This document shows, one piece after another, positions 24,706-35,415 of a stretch of DNA of 63,309 bases. The stretch covers positions 1-63,309 of the forward strand of contig NZ_FXTM01000008.1 of the NCBI RefSeq assembly GCF_900182585.1, written 5' to 3'. The position numbers were made by a program, and so were the translations under genes. The notes under the pieces were generated by a model. That model did no database searches. It saw only the letters and a list, made by a program, of their open reading frames with translations, and was not told the DNA's origin. This DNA is from Balnearium lithotrophicum (GTDB lineage: Bacteria; Aquificota; Aquificia; Desulfurobacteriales; Desulfurobacteriaceae). Positions within the stretch are counted from its first letter, which is position 1; every line of letters starts with the position of its first letter.

Positions 24706-25365
24706 TCAGCTCTGAAAAGTGTAAATCGTTACCATTCCAAAAAAGAGAGGTCTGTAGCTTCCGTTTTTAAACCCTGTTCTTTTCGCAACTTCTAAAAGCT
24801 CCTCGTAGTGAGGAAAGTTAACTATCGTTTCGTATAGGTGTTTAGTAACGTCAGATTTTGAGCGGAGCTTTCCAAGCGGAAGCATAACCCTTTTTAGAAA
24901 CTGAATGAAAAGTCCCTTTAACAGGGGGTTTTTAGGAACTGAAACCTCCAAAATTCTTACCTCTCCACCCTCCTTTAAAATCCTCCTAATCTCACTCAGA
25001 CCCCCTTCAGGGTTTTCAAAGTGCCTTAGAGCAAGTGAAACGAGAACCAAATCAAAGGAACTGTCCTTGAACGGGGTTTTAAGGGCATCTCCCCTTACGA
25101 AGGAAATTTCTGGATACTTCCTTTTGGCTACCTCCAACATGGAGAGGGAGTAGTCAAGTCCAACTATGGAGTCGGCCTTTCCAAGAAGGAGAGCTCCCAC
25201 ATCACCCGTACCACAGGCAAGGTCTAAAACCTTACCTGTCTTCTCTATTCCCTTTACTAGTTCTCTCTGCCATCTTGGAATGAGCCCCATTGAAAGGAAC
25301 CTTGAAATAGAGTCGTACTTGTGGGCTATTCTGTCAAAAATTTCAACGCCTACAGGCTTTTTCAA
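24706..25365 (-). CDS. ubiE: Demethylmenaquinone/ubiquinone methyltransferase UbiE/MenG
   Basis: A 219-aa SAM-dependent methyltransferase that puts the C-methyl on demethylmenaquinone. FDRIAHKYDSISRFLSMGLIPRWQRELV is the family N-terminus; SAM motif I is VLDLACGTGDVGALLLG and motif III ALKTPFKDSSFDLVLVSLALRHFENP. I chose TTG 25365, since GGAG lies five bases upstream and a more distal TTG (25395) has no ribosome-binding site. With ubiD at 15953 it suggests a menaquinone pathway split across the chromosome. Confidence 0.92.
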   Translation of the reverse strand: MKKPVGVEIFDRIAHKYDSISRFLSMGLIPRWQRELVKGIEKTGKVLDLACGTGDVGALLLGKADSIVGLDYSLSMLEVAKRKYPEISFVRGDALKTPFKDSSFDLVLVSLALRHFENPEGGLSEIRRILKEGGEVRILEVSVPKNPLLKGLFIQFLKRVMLPLGKLRSKSDVTKHLYETIVNFPHYEELLEVAKRTGFKNGSYRPLFFGMVTIYTFQS

Positions 25366-25437
25366 GATATCTCCATTAATAGGTTTTAATTTCAAAGGGC
25401 TATTTTAAAATAGACCAAACCCAAAGGAGAGAAAAAA

Positions 25438-27411
25438 ATGTTAACTGTTGGAGTTGATACAGGCGGAACGTTTACAGACTTTGTCTATAGGACTGAGGAT
25501 GGGTGGAAGGTATTAAAGATTCCATCAACTCCGGAAAATCCAGCCAGAGCTGTTCTTGAGGGTTTAAAGGTTATAGGGGGAAAGGGGAGGAGAGTTATCC
25601 ATGGAACAACCGTTGCTACAAATACCTTACTTGAGAGAAAGGGGGCAAGAACCGCATTTGTTACAAACAGGGGATTTGAGGACTTGCTCCGAATTGGAAG
25701 ACAGAACAGAAGGGAGCTCTACTCCTTTAAGGTTGAAAAGACTAAACACTTGGTAGACAGAGAACTTTCCTTTGGATTAAACTGCAGGCTTAACTCAAAG
25801 GGAAAACACGTCGAAGTTTTGAAGGAAGAGGAGTTGGAAGAGCTCATTAAAAGACTAAAGGAGAAAGAAGTAGAGTCTGTTGCCGTGTGTTTCCTATTTT
25901 CATTCTTAAATCCTGTGGATGAAAGGAGAGTTAAAGAAAGGTTGGAGGAGGAGGGGTTCTACGTTTCAATCTCCTCGGAGATAGTTCCTGAGTTTAGGGA
26001 GTACGAAAGGGCATCAACGACAGTTGTCAATGCCTACGTTATGCCAAGGATGGATAGGTACATCTCCTACCTTGAGGAGAACTTAGAGGCTGGAGATACC
26101 TTGAGGATTATGCAGTCAAACGGGGGAACTATCTCTCCTGAAACGGCAAAGAGGGAGGCTGTAAGGACAGTTCTTTCCGGACCTGCAGGTGGAGTTGTTG
26201 GAGCCTGGAAGATAGGGGAAAGGGCAGGATTTAAGAAGCTCATAACGTTGGATATGGGTGGAACGTCAACGGACGTTTCGCTGATAGATGGAGAACCTAA
26301 GGTCTCCTTTGAATCTAAAATTTCCGATATTCCTATAAAGGTTCCCGTTGTGGAAGTTCACACGGTAGGAGCCGGAGGAGGTTCAATTGCCTACATAGAC
26401 AGGGGGGGAGCTCTACAGGTTGGCCCTGAGAGTGCCGGAGCTTTCCCCGGCCCTATCTGTTACGGGAGAGGAGGAGAGAGAATAACCGTTACAGATGCAA
26501 ACCTCTTTTTGGGGAGGTTAGAGCCTGACTTCTTCTTAGGTGGAGGGATGAAACTCTACCCTGAAAAGCTCAAGGAGCCGTTTGAGGAGATGGCAAGGAA
26601 TTTAGGAGTTACCCCTCTTGAAGTTGCCGAAGGAATAGTTGACATAGCGAACTCAAAAATGGCAAAGGCTTTGAGGGTTATCTCCGTTGAAAGGGGATAC
26701 GACCCGGAGGAATTTACCCTCCTCTCCTTTGGGGGAGCTGGAGGACTTCACTCTGCTTATTTGGCAAGGGAATTAGGAATTCCCAGAGTTTTAATTCCCC
26801 AAAATCCGGGAATACTCTCGGCCCTTGGAATGGTAATGTCGGACGTTATTAAGGACTTTTCCAAAACTGTAATGATGAGGGAAGAGGAGGCAACGGAGGA
26901 GAGAATTGAGGAGATTTTCTCGGAGATTGAGAAGGTTGGACTAAAGGAGATGGAAAAGGAGGGAGTAGAGGGAGAAGTTTTATTGGAGAGGTTTGTTGAT
27001 GTCAGGTACAGAGGACAGTCCTTTGAAATTACAGTTCCCTACTCAAAGAGGTTCATGGAGGAGTTTGAAGAGCTCCACAGGAGAATTTACGGGTATACCC
27101 ACAGTAGGGACAAGGAAGTGGTGACTCTGAGGGTTAGGTTAACGGGAGTAACCGAAAAGCCGGAAACTGAGGAGTTTGAGGAAGTTCCGATGGAGCTCCC
27201 CTCCGAAGCAGTTTTGAAGGAGAAGGAGGTCTTCTTTGAAGGAACCTATCAGAAAACTCCCGTTATAGATAGGGAGAAGTTAAATCCGGGAAACGAGTTT
27301 TCGGGTCCTGCACTCATTGTTGAGTACAGTTCTACAACCCTCGTTCCACCCTGGGCAAAAGTCAAAGTGGACAGGTTCAAGAACTTAATATTAGAGGTCA
27401 AAGATGGTTAA
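25438..27411 (+). CDS. hyuA: Hydantoinase/oxoprolinase subunit A (HyuA-like)
   Basis: A 657-aa ATP-dependent amidohydrolase subunit of the ASKHA fold. The nucleotide-binding strands are GVDTGGTFTDFVY at the N-terminus and LDMGGTSTDVSLIDG in the middle, followed by VGAGGGSIAYIDRGGALQVGP and SFGGAGGLHSAYLARELG. With HyuB it hydrolyses cyclic amides such as 5-oxoproline or N-methylhydantoin; related acetone/acetophenone carboxylases share the fold, so the exact substrate is uncertain. It overlaps hyuB by eight bases. Confidence 0.9.
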   Translation: MLTVGVDTGGTFTDFVYRTEDGWKVLKIPSTPENPARAVLEGLKVIGGKGRRVIHGTTVATNTLLERKGARTAFVTNRGFEDLLRIGRQNRRELYSFKVEKTKHLVDRELSFGLNCRLNSKGKHVEVLKEEELEELIKRLKEKEVESVAVCFLFSFLNPVDERRVKERLEEEGFYVSISSEIVPEFREYERASTTVVNAYVMPRMDRYISYLEENLEAGDTLRIMQSNGGTISPETAKREAVRTVLSGPAGGVVGAWKIGERAGFKKLITLDMGGTSTDVSLIDGEPKVSFESKISDIPIKVPVVEVHTVGAGGGSIAYIDRGGALQVGPESAGAFPGPICYGRGGERITVTDANLFLGRLEPDFFLGGGMKLYPEKLKEPFEEMARNLGVTPLEVAEGIVDIANSKMAKALRVISVERGYDPEEFTLLSFGGAGGLHSAYLARELGIPRVLIPQNPGILSALGMVMSDVIKDFSKTVMMREEEATEERIEEIFSEIEKVGLKEMEKEGVEGEVLLERFVDVRYRGQSFEITVPYSKRFMEEFEELHRRIYGYTHSRDKEVVTLRVRLTGVTEKPETEEFEEVPMELPSEAVLKEKEVFFEGTYQKTPVIDREKLNPGNEFSGPALIVEYSSTTLVPPWAKVKVDRFKNLILEVKDG

Positions 27412-28963
27412 TCCATTAAAAATAGAACTCTTTAAGAATGCCCTCTCATCCGTTGCTGAGGAGATGGGGGCAGTTCTCCAGAGGACTGCCTTCTCCCCAA
27501 ATATCAAGGAGAGGAGGGACTTCTCCTGTGCCCTATTTGACAGGCATGGAAGGTTGATAGCTCAGGCTGCCCACATTCCCGTCCACTTGGGTTCAATGCC
27601 AATGTCTGTAAGGAGCGTTGTAGAGAGTTTAGAACTTAATGAGGGGGATGTAGCGGTAATCAACGACCCCTTTAAGGGAGGAACCCACCTTCCCGATATT
27701 ACAGTTGTTTCTCCCGTTTACTACAGGGGAGAGCTCCTCTTCTACGTTGCAAACAGGGCTCACCACTCAGACGTTGGAGGAATAACCCCAGGCTCTATGC
27801 CCATTTCAACCTCTATATTCCAGGAAGGCCTTGTAATTCCACCCTTTAAGTGTGTAGAGGGAGGAAAGGTTAGGGAGGAGTTTATAGAGCTCCTAAAGTC
27901 AAACACGAGGACACCGGAGGAGAGGGAGGGAGACTTCAGAGCCCAGCTCATGGCTAACAGGAGGGGAGAGGAGAGGTTGAAGGAGCTCCTTGATAAGTAC
28001 TCCCCGGAGGTTTTAGAGGCCTACTCTGAAGCCCTCCTCGACTACTCGGAGAGGAAAATGAGAGGAATAATTTCAGAAATCCCCGATGGAACCTACACCT
28101 ATGGAGATTTCTTGGACAGTGATGGGTTCAGCGAAACCCCCGTTAGAATCAGAGTCATCCTTAAAATAGATGGGAGTAGTGCCGTTGTTGATTTTTCCCC
28201 CTCTGACCCTCAGGTAAGGGGGTGTTTAAACGGAGTAAGGTCAATAGCAGTTTCTGCCACCCTCTACGTCTTCAGGTGTCTTTCAGATGAGGATATTCCA
28301 ACAAACGAGGGGATTTTAAGGCCCATTGAGGTAATTACGAAGAGGAGAACGGTTGTTGATTCGGAATTTCCAAGTGCAGTTTCCGGCGGAAACGTTGAAA
28401 CCTCACAGAGACTTGTTGACGTTCTGATTGGAGCTCTCTCAAAGGCCATTCCTGAGAAGGTTCCTGCTGCAAGTCAGGGAACTATGAACAACGTAACATT
28501 TGGGGGTAAGAACGAAAGGGGTGAGGACTTTACCTACTACGAAACTGTAGGTGGAGGGGCTGGAGCTCTCAAAGGGGCTGACGGTGAATCTGCAGTTCAA
28601 ACCCACATGACGAACACTCTAAACACCCCCGTTGAAGTCCTTGAATACCAGTACCCACTTATGGTTACAGAGTACAGTATAAGGGAAAACTCCGGCGGAG
28701 GGGGAATCTGGAAGGGAGGAGATGGAATAGTTAGGGAGTTTCTATTTTTAGGAGAAACTGAAGTTACGGTCCTTTCTGAAAGGAGGAAGTTTTCCCCCTA
28801 CGGACTTGAAGGGGGAAGGCCCGGAAAGAGGGGAGTGAACATTTTGATAGACGGGGAGGGAAGGAAGAAGGAGCTCCCCTCGAAGTTTACAAGGCTCTTT
28901 AAACCGGGAGAGAGGTTGAGGATAGAAACTCCTGGAGGTGGCGGCTACGGTAGAAAACTTTGA
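27404..28963 (+). CDS. hyuB: Hydantoinase/oxoprolinase subunit B (HyuB-like)
   Basis: A 519-aa partner of HyuA. Family motifs: LQRTAFSPNIKERRDFSCALFD, VINDPFKGGTHLPDI, FYVANRAHHSDVGGITPGSMP and VETSQRLVDVL; the C-terminus ends PGGGGYGRKL as usual. The metal-binding His pair is in RAHHSDVGG. ATG at 27404 lies inside hyuA. No acetone-carboxylase gamma subunit follows, favouring a hydantoinase/oxoprolinase. The rpsB promoter begins within its last codons. Confidence 0.9.
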   Translation: MVNPLKIELFKNALSSVAEEMGAVLQRTAFSPNIKERRDFSCALFDRHGRLIAQAAHIPVHLGSMPMSVRSVVESLELNEGDVAVINDPFKGGTHLPDITVVSPVYYRGELLFYVANRAHHSDVGGITPGSMPISTSIFQEGLVIPPFKCVEGGKVREEFIELLKSNTRTPEEREGDFRAQLMANRRGEERLKELLDKYSPEVLEAYSEALLDYSERKMRGIISEIPDGTYTYGDFLDSDGFSETPVRIRVILKIDGSSAVVDFSPSDPQVRGCLNGVRSIAVSATLYVFRCLSDEDIPTNEGILRPIEVITKRRTVVDSEFPSAVSGGNVETSQRLVDVLIGALSKAIPEKVPAASQGTMNNVTFGGKNERGEDFTYYETVGGGAGALKGADGESAVQTHMTNTLNTPVEVLEYQYPLMVTEYSIRENSGGGGIWKGGDGIVREFLFLGETEVTVLSERRKFSPYGLEGGRPGKRGVNILIDGEGRKKELPSKFTRLFKPGERLRIETPGGGGYGRKL

Positions 28964-28987
28964 TTTTTTCCTAACTTCGTTTATATT
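28960..28987 (+). promoter_or_regulatory. Promoter for the rpsB operon
   Basis: TTGATT (28960-28965), 16-base spacer, TATATT (28982-28987). The -35 overlaps the hyuB stop. A start near 28994 would put the whole structured leader into the transcript. Confidence 0.5.
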
Positions 28988-29000
28988 TCCCACTGAAAAC

Positions 29001-29070
29001 TCACCGAGCCAGACTCCGGAAGGGGTGCCCTTTCGGGTTCTTCCGGGGAAGGAAGGTTCGGGAGGCCAAA
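29001..29070 (+). ncRNA. Structured 5' leader of rpsB, candidate ribosomal-protein autoregulatory RNA
   Basis: GC-rich island in AT-rich surroundings, 22 bases before the rpsB ATG. Outer stem: CCGAGCC (29004-29010) with GGTTCGG (29055-29061), 7 bp with one G-T. Inner stem: CTCCGGAAG (29014-29022) with CTTCCGGGG (29040-29048), 9 bp, two of them G-T. Apical stem: GCCC (29027-29030) with GGGT (29035-29038) around TTTC. An A-rich internal bulge (AAGGAA, 29049-29054) faces AGA. Bacterial rpsB leaders are often bound by S2 itself, but I do not recognise this fold as a described class. Confidence 0.6.
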
Positions 29071-29091
29071 CCCAAATTAGGAGGTAGACCT

Positions 29092-29922
29092 ATGTCAGAG
29101 GAAATCAGGGAAAACCAAGAACAGACACAGCAGACTGCACAGGAGCAGGAAACATTTAAGCCAAGGCCACCGGGACAAAGGGTTACCATGAAGGAGCTCC
29201 TTGAAGCGGGTGTCCACTTTGGTCACCAGAAGGAGCGCTGGAACCCTAAGATGAAAAAGTTCATCTTTACAGAGCGTAACGGTATCCACATCATAGACCT
29301 TCAAAAGACCCTTCAGTACTTTGAGAAGGCCTACGATTACGTTGCAGACTTAGTTGCAAACGGAGGAAAGCTCCTCTTCGTCTGTACGAAGAAGCAGGGA
29401 CAGGACATTATCAAGGAAGAGGCCGAAAGGTGTGGAATGTTCTACGTCAACAAGAGGTGGCTTGGTGGAACACTGACAAACTTCCAAACAATTAGGAAGT
29501 CAATCTACAAACTCAAAATGCTCAAGAAGATGGAAGAGGAGGGCGTTTTTGAGCAGCTTCCAAAGAAGGAGGCTGTTAAACTTCGCAGGAAGAAGGAGAA
29601 GTTAGAGAAGTACATCGGTGGAATTGAAAACATGAACCGCATACCTGACGCTCTCTTTATCGTTGATGTTGTTAGGGAGGAAAATGCCGTAAGGGAAGCA
29701 AGAAAGGCTGGAGTTCCAATAGTCGCTTTAGTTGATACAAATGCAGACCCAGACCTTATAGACTATCCAATTCCTGCAAACGATGATGCCATCAGGGCAA
29801 TAAGGCTCCTTACATCAAGAATTGCAGATGCCGTTTTAGAAGGAAAGATGAGAAGGGAGGCGATTAAACTAGCTGAAGGTGAAGAGGCAGAAGAACTTGA
29901 ATTCCTACCAGAGGAAGAGTAA
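29092..29922 (+). CDS. rpsB: 30S ribosomal protein S2
   Basis: A 276-aa small-subunit protein that completes the 30S head and helps position mRNA. The core begins [22 protein letters not shown] and includes [35 protein letters not shown] and [24 protein letters not shown]. About 32 residues of Glu/Gln-rich sequence precede the usual start, an extension most S2 proteins lack; AGGAGG before ATG 29092 supports the longer form. The order rpsB-tsf-pyrH-frr is the standard bacterial one. Confidence 0.97.
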   Translation: MSEEIRENQEQTQQTAQEQETFKPRPPGQRVTMKELLEAGVHFGHQKERWNPKMKKFIFTERNGIHIIDLQKTLQYFEKAYDYVADLVANGGKLLFVCTKKQGQDIIKEEAERCGMFYVNKRWLGGTLTNFQTIRKSIYKLKMLKKMEEEGVFEQLPKKEAVKLRRKKEKLEKYIGGIENMNRIPDALFIVDVVREENAVREARKAGVPIVALVDTNADPDLIDYPIPANDDAIRAIRLLTSRIADAVLEGKMRREAIKLAEGEEAEELEFLPEEE

Positions 29923-29933
29923 GGGAGGAGAAA

Positions 29934-31874
<1,941 letters not shown>

Positions 31875-31887
31875 GGAGGTGAAGGCT

Positions 31888-32064
31888 ATGGCTCACAAGA
31901 TTGACCCAGAACTCTGCATTGGATGTGGAGCATGTGCATCCGTATGCCCAACAAATGCAATCCATCCTACAGACGATGGAAAGTACGAAATTAACCCTGA
32001 CGACTGTATCGACTGTGGAGCTTGTGTTGAAGTTTGCCCAACTGACGCGATTTCTGCCGAGTAA
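31888..32064 (+). CDS. 2[4Fe-4S] ferredoxin
   Basis: A 58-aa clostridial-type ferredoxin with two full cluster motifs: CIGCGACASVCP and CIDCGACVEVCP. It would carry low-potential electrons for anaerobic metabolism, for example 2-oxoacid:ferredoxin oxidoreductases of a reductive TCA cycle (inference). ATG 31888 follows AGGAGG. A terminator comes directly after. Confidence 0.95.
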   Translation: MAHKIDPELCIGCGACASVCPTNAIHPTDDGKYEINPDDCIDCGACVEVCPTDAISAE

Positions 32065-32068
32065 AACA

Positions 32069-32087
32069 GGGGGGCTTTAGCCCCCTT
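32069..32087 (+). terminator. Terminator after the ferredoxin gene
   Basis: GGGGGC (32070-32075), loop TTTA, GCCCCC (32080-32085), then TTATC. It is the same stem style as at 15828 and closes the rpsB-ferredoxin operon. Confidence 0.7.
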
Positions 32088-32108
32088 ATCTAAAAACAAG
32101 GAACATGG

Positions 32109-33431
32109 ATGGGGATATTTGGGGAACTAGGTTTCTTAGATATATCAAAACTTTTACTAAAAATTTCCGATTTAAGCGGATTTCTTGACCATTCACTTAA
32201 AGGACACAATCTAAGGGTTGCAGCTATTTCCTCAATACTGGCTCAGGATATCTCTTATTCTAAAGAATTTCTTAAAAAAGTTCTGATAGCTTCCATATTT
32301 CATGATATAGGAATCCTTTTTCAGAAGAAAGTTGAGCAGAAAGAATTACTGTTTAGAGAATCGTCGGAAGGGACAAAGGCGATTCATCTTCATGCTTTTC
32401 TAGGATATGAACTCTTTAAGAGATATCCTAAGTTTAAAGAAGTTGCCTTAGCAATAAGAGACCATCATAGAAACTATAGTGAATTTTTAAAAAATCCCGG
32501 TAAGTATTCCTATACTGGTCAAATAATACACTTAGCAGATAGAATTGATATATTTGTAATGAATAGAATTAAGTTAGGTTGGGATTTTCCTAAAATATTA
32601 TTCTATTTAAAGGAAAAACTTTCTGTTTCAAAGGGAAGAATCTTTGACCCAGTACTCGTAGAGATTTTGATTAATCGTTACTTTGATAAGGAGGCTTTTT
32701 GGTTTTATCTCTATACAGATAGAGAGGAGTATGTTGAGGAATTAATACTTTCCTTAATATCAAATCTTGATTTATCCTATAAAATAAAGGAAGTTCTACA
32801 GGTTGTAGATATATTTGGTTTTATTATTGACTTCAAAAGCCCTTTTACAGCTACCCACTCATCTGGTGTAGCTCAAACTGCCGCTCATTTATCTTCCATT
32901 TTAGGGTTTTCTCCTGAAGAAGTTAGAAAAATGAAAATAGCTGGTTTCTTACACGATATTGGAAAAATCTATATTCCTCTTGAAATTTTAGAAAAACCAG
33001 GAAGATTGACAGAGAGTGAATTTTTCATAATGAAATCCCACGTTTTCCATACTTATATGATACTAAAGGAGTCTATTGGTGACATTGATATAGTAAAGTG
33101 GGCATCCTACCATCATGAAAAGTTGAATGGGGAAGGATATCCTTTTAAGTTGAAAGCGGAGGAACTTCCTATAGGTTCCAGAATTATGGCCGTTGCTGAT
33201 GCTTTCACAGCCCTTACAGAAGATAGACCCTATAAAAAAGGTATTCCCCCAGAAAAGACCGTCCAAATCTTAGAGGAACTTGCCCAAAAAAATGCTTTAG
33301 ATAAAAGAGTTGTTTATGTGCTAAAGAAAAATCTCTCATCGATAAATACATCTAAAGAAAAAGTACAGGAAAAAGCAAAAGAATTATATGACAGGATGAG
33401 ACAAATAGCCTACTCTGGAGAGTTTAATTGA
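32109..33431 (+). CDS. Dual-HD protein: N-terminal HD plus C-terminal HD-GYP phosphodiesterase
   Basis: A 440-aa cytoplasmic protein. Residues about 25-150 hold one HD domain (HNLRVAAISSILAQ; ASIFHDIGIL; IRDHHRNYSEF). Residues about 240-410 are an HD-GYP domain with ATHSSGVAQTAAHL, FLHDIGKIYIP and HHEKLNGEGYP, the signature for cleaving c-di-GMP to GMP. No signal peptide or membrane helix is present. The N-terminal HD keeps its metal His/Asp residues and could be a second phosphodiesterase or a regulatory domain. AT-rich, unlike the ribosomal genes upstream. Its tail overlaps pyrF by eight bases. Confidence 0.85.
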   Translation: MGIFGELGFLDISKLLLKISDLSGFLDHSLKGHNLRVAAISSILAQDISYSKEFLKKVLIASIFHDIGILFQKKVEQKELLFRESSEGTKAIHLHAFLGYELFKRYPKFKEVALAIRDHHRNYSEFLKNPGKYSYTGQIIHLADRIDIFVMNRIKLGWDFPKILFYLKEKLSVSKGRIFDPVLVEILINRYFDKEAFWFYLYTDREEYVEELILSLISNLDLSYKIKEVLQVVDIFGFIIDFKSPFTATHSSGVAQTAAHLSSILGFSPEEVRKMKIAGFLHDIGKIYIPLEILEKPGRLTESEFFIMKSHVFHTYMILKESIGDIDIVKWASYHHEKLNGEGYPFKLKAEELPIGSRIMAVADAFTALTEDRPYKKGIPPEKTVQILEELAQKNALDKRVVYVLKKNLSSINTSKEKVQEKAKELYDRMRQIAYSGEFN

Positions 33432-34119
33432 TCTCCTCTAATATTTTTTTTACAGCAAGAACAGGATTAGAAGCTTTTGTTATAGGCCTTCCTATAACCA
33501 TATAATTAGTTCCTAAAGTTAAAGCATCTTTAGGAGTAACTACTCTTTTTTGATCGTTCTTTTCAGACCAAGCAGGTCTAATTCCGGGAGTTACAGTTAT
33601 AAAATCCTCACCTAAGTTTTCCTTTATTAATCTTACTTCTTTTGCTGAACAGACTACACCGTCTAATCCGGCCTTTTTTGAGAGCTCTGCCAACCTCAGA
33701 ACAGTGTCGTTAACTGAGGAGTTAATGCCTATACTTTTTAGGTCGTCTTCGTTCATACTCGTTAAAACAGTAACTGCAATCAAAAGAGGTCTCTCTATTC
33801 CCAATTTATCGGAGTACTCCCTGTTAAACTCAGCCACTTCCCTTAAAAAATCGTACCCCCCGAGGGCGTGGACGTTGTACATCCAGACTCCAGCCTCTAT
33901 CGCAACTTTTGCCGCAGATTTTACTGTGTTTGGTATGTCAAAGTACTTTAAATCTAAAAAGACCTCTCCTCCTTTACTCTTTATGTTTTTAACTACCTCA
34001 ATTCCGCACCTTGAAAAGAGCTCCAGTCCAACCTTGAACCTTTTAATTCTTCCCTTCAGTTCATCAACCAACTTTAGAGCTTTGGAACAGTTATCAAAGT
34101 CAAGAGCAACTATTATCAT
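33424..34119 (-). CDS. pyrF: Orotidine 5'-phosphate decarboxylase
   Basis: A 231-aa TIM-barrel enzyme, last step of UMP synthesis. The catalytic FLDLKYFDIPNTV (Lys-Asp-Lys-Asp array) and VTPGIRPAW phosphate loop are present. It overlaps hom by four bases and shares its operon with alaC. Confidence 0.95.
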   Translation of the reverse strand: MIIVALDFDNCSKALKLVDELKGRIKRFKVGLELFSRCGIEVVKNIKSKGGEVFLDLKYFDIPNTVKSAAKVAIEAGVWMYNVHALGGYDFLREVAEFNREYSDKLGIERPLLIAVTVLTSMNEDDLKSIGINSSVNDTVLRLAELSKKAGLDGVVCSAKEVRLIKENLGEDFITVTPGIRPAWSEKNDQKRVVTPKDALTLGTNYMVIGRPITKASNPVLAVKKILEEIN

Positions 34120-35405
34120 TGGAGTTCCTCCACCATACAGACAAATGTAGGTTTAACAATAACGTCCATCCTGTCTATTTCCTCTACTGCCCTCTCTATC
34201 TGGGACTTCTTTGCCGGATGGGTCGTCATAACTATCGGTACACCACCGTTGAACTCAATGTTTTTCTGAAGGGCACTCTTTATACTTATGTTTTCCCTCC
34301 CCAGAATTTCAGCAATCCTTGCAAGGACTCCTGGTCTATCAACGGCAGTAAACCTGAGGTAGAACGATGAAACAAACTCGTTGGGCTTTTTCAGTTTAAT
34401 CTCTCTATTTTCCTTGAATAAACACTCTGGAACGGAGAACGTATTTCCAAGTGCCAAATCAACAATATCGCTCACAACTGCGCTGGCAGTTGGCCTTCTG
34501 CCGGCACCTTTACCGTAGTAAAGCGTTCTTCCGACAAAATCCCCCTCAACAAGGCAGGCATTAAAAACATCGTTAACACTTGAAAGAATGTTCTCCTCAG
34601 GAATCATTGTAGGGTGAACCCTTACTTCAACTTCTCCACCTGAAACCTTACTTATTGCAAGGAGCTTTACAGCGTATCCGAACTCCTCCTTTGCTATTTC
34701 AACGTCTAAGGGTGTTAAATCCCTTATTCCATCAACAAAAACTTCCTCCGTTCTAATCCACCTGCAGAATGCAAGACTTGAGAGAATTGCTATCTTATGG
34801 GCTGCATCGTAACCATCAACGTCCAAGGATGGGTCCGCCTCTGCATACCCCTTCTCCTGTGCCTCTCTCAGGGCTTCCTCAAAACTTATGCCCCTTTGAG
34901 ACATCTCTGTTAGTATAAAGTTTGCAGTTCCGTTTATTATTCCGTAGATAGCCTTTATTCTGTTTCCAACAAGCCCTTCCCTTACAGCTTTAATAACAGG
35001 AATTCCTCCTCCGACGCTTGCTTCAAACTTTACCGATACGCCATTCTCCTTTGCAAGCTTAAATATCTCCTCTCCGTAGTCTGCAAGGAGGGCTTTATTG
35101 GCAGTTACAACGTGTCTCTTCCTTTTTATTGCAGTTTTTACTATTTCCTTGGCAAAAGTCGTTCCGCCAACAAGTTCAACTACAGCATCACACTCAACAT
35201 CTAAGGCTTTAAAGGCATCTGCAAATATTTTTTCAGCCGGAATTCCAAGTTTTTTAGGCTTTTCAGTATCCCTATCTACAACAAAGGCTATTTCGATTTT
35301 CCTTCCTATTCTACTTTCGATTGTTTCTCCATTTTCCAAGAGGAGCTCCACAACGCCACCACCTACCGTTCCACATCCAACTATTCCAACTCTAAAACTG
35401 TCCAA
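34116..35405 (-). CDS. hom: Homoserine dehydrogenase
   Basis: A 429-aa enzyme reducing aspartate semialdehyde to homoserine for threonine and methionine. GIVGCGTVGGGVVELLLENG is the NAD(P) loop; catalytic Lys/Glu lie in KFEASVGGGIPVIKAVREGL and YAEADPSLDVDGYDAAHK. Residues about 350-425 form an ACT domain (LRFTAVDRPGVLARIAEIL), so feedback inhibition by threonine is likely. TTG start after GGAGGAGG. Confidence 0.95.
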   Translation of the reverse strand: MDSFRVGIVGCGTVGGGVVELLLENGETIESRIGRKIEIAFVVDRDTEKPKKLGIPAEKIFADAFKALDVECDAVVELVGGTTFAKEIVKTAIKRKRHVVTANKALLADYGEEIFKLAKENGVSVKFEASVGGGIPVIKAVREGLVGNRIKAIYGIINGTANFILTEMSQRGISFEEALREAQEKGYAEADPSLDVDGYDAAHKIAILSSLAFCRWIRTEEVFVDGIRDLTPLDVEIAKEEFGYAVKLLAISKVSGGEVEVRVHPTMIPEENILSSVNDVFNACLVEGDFVGRTLYYGKGAGRRPTASAVVSDIVDLALGNTFSVPECLFKENREIKLKKPNEFVSSFYLRFTAVDRPGVLARIAEILGRENISIKSALQKNIEFNGGVPIVMTTHPAKKSQIERAVEEIDRMDVIVKPTFVCMVEELQ

Positions 35406-35415
35406 AACCTCCTCC

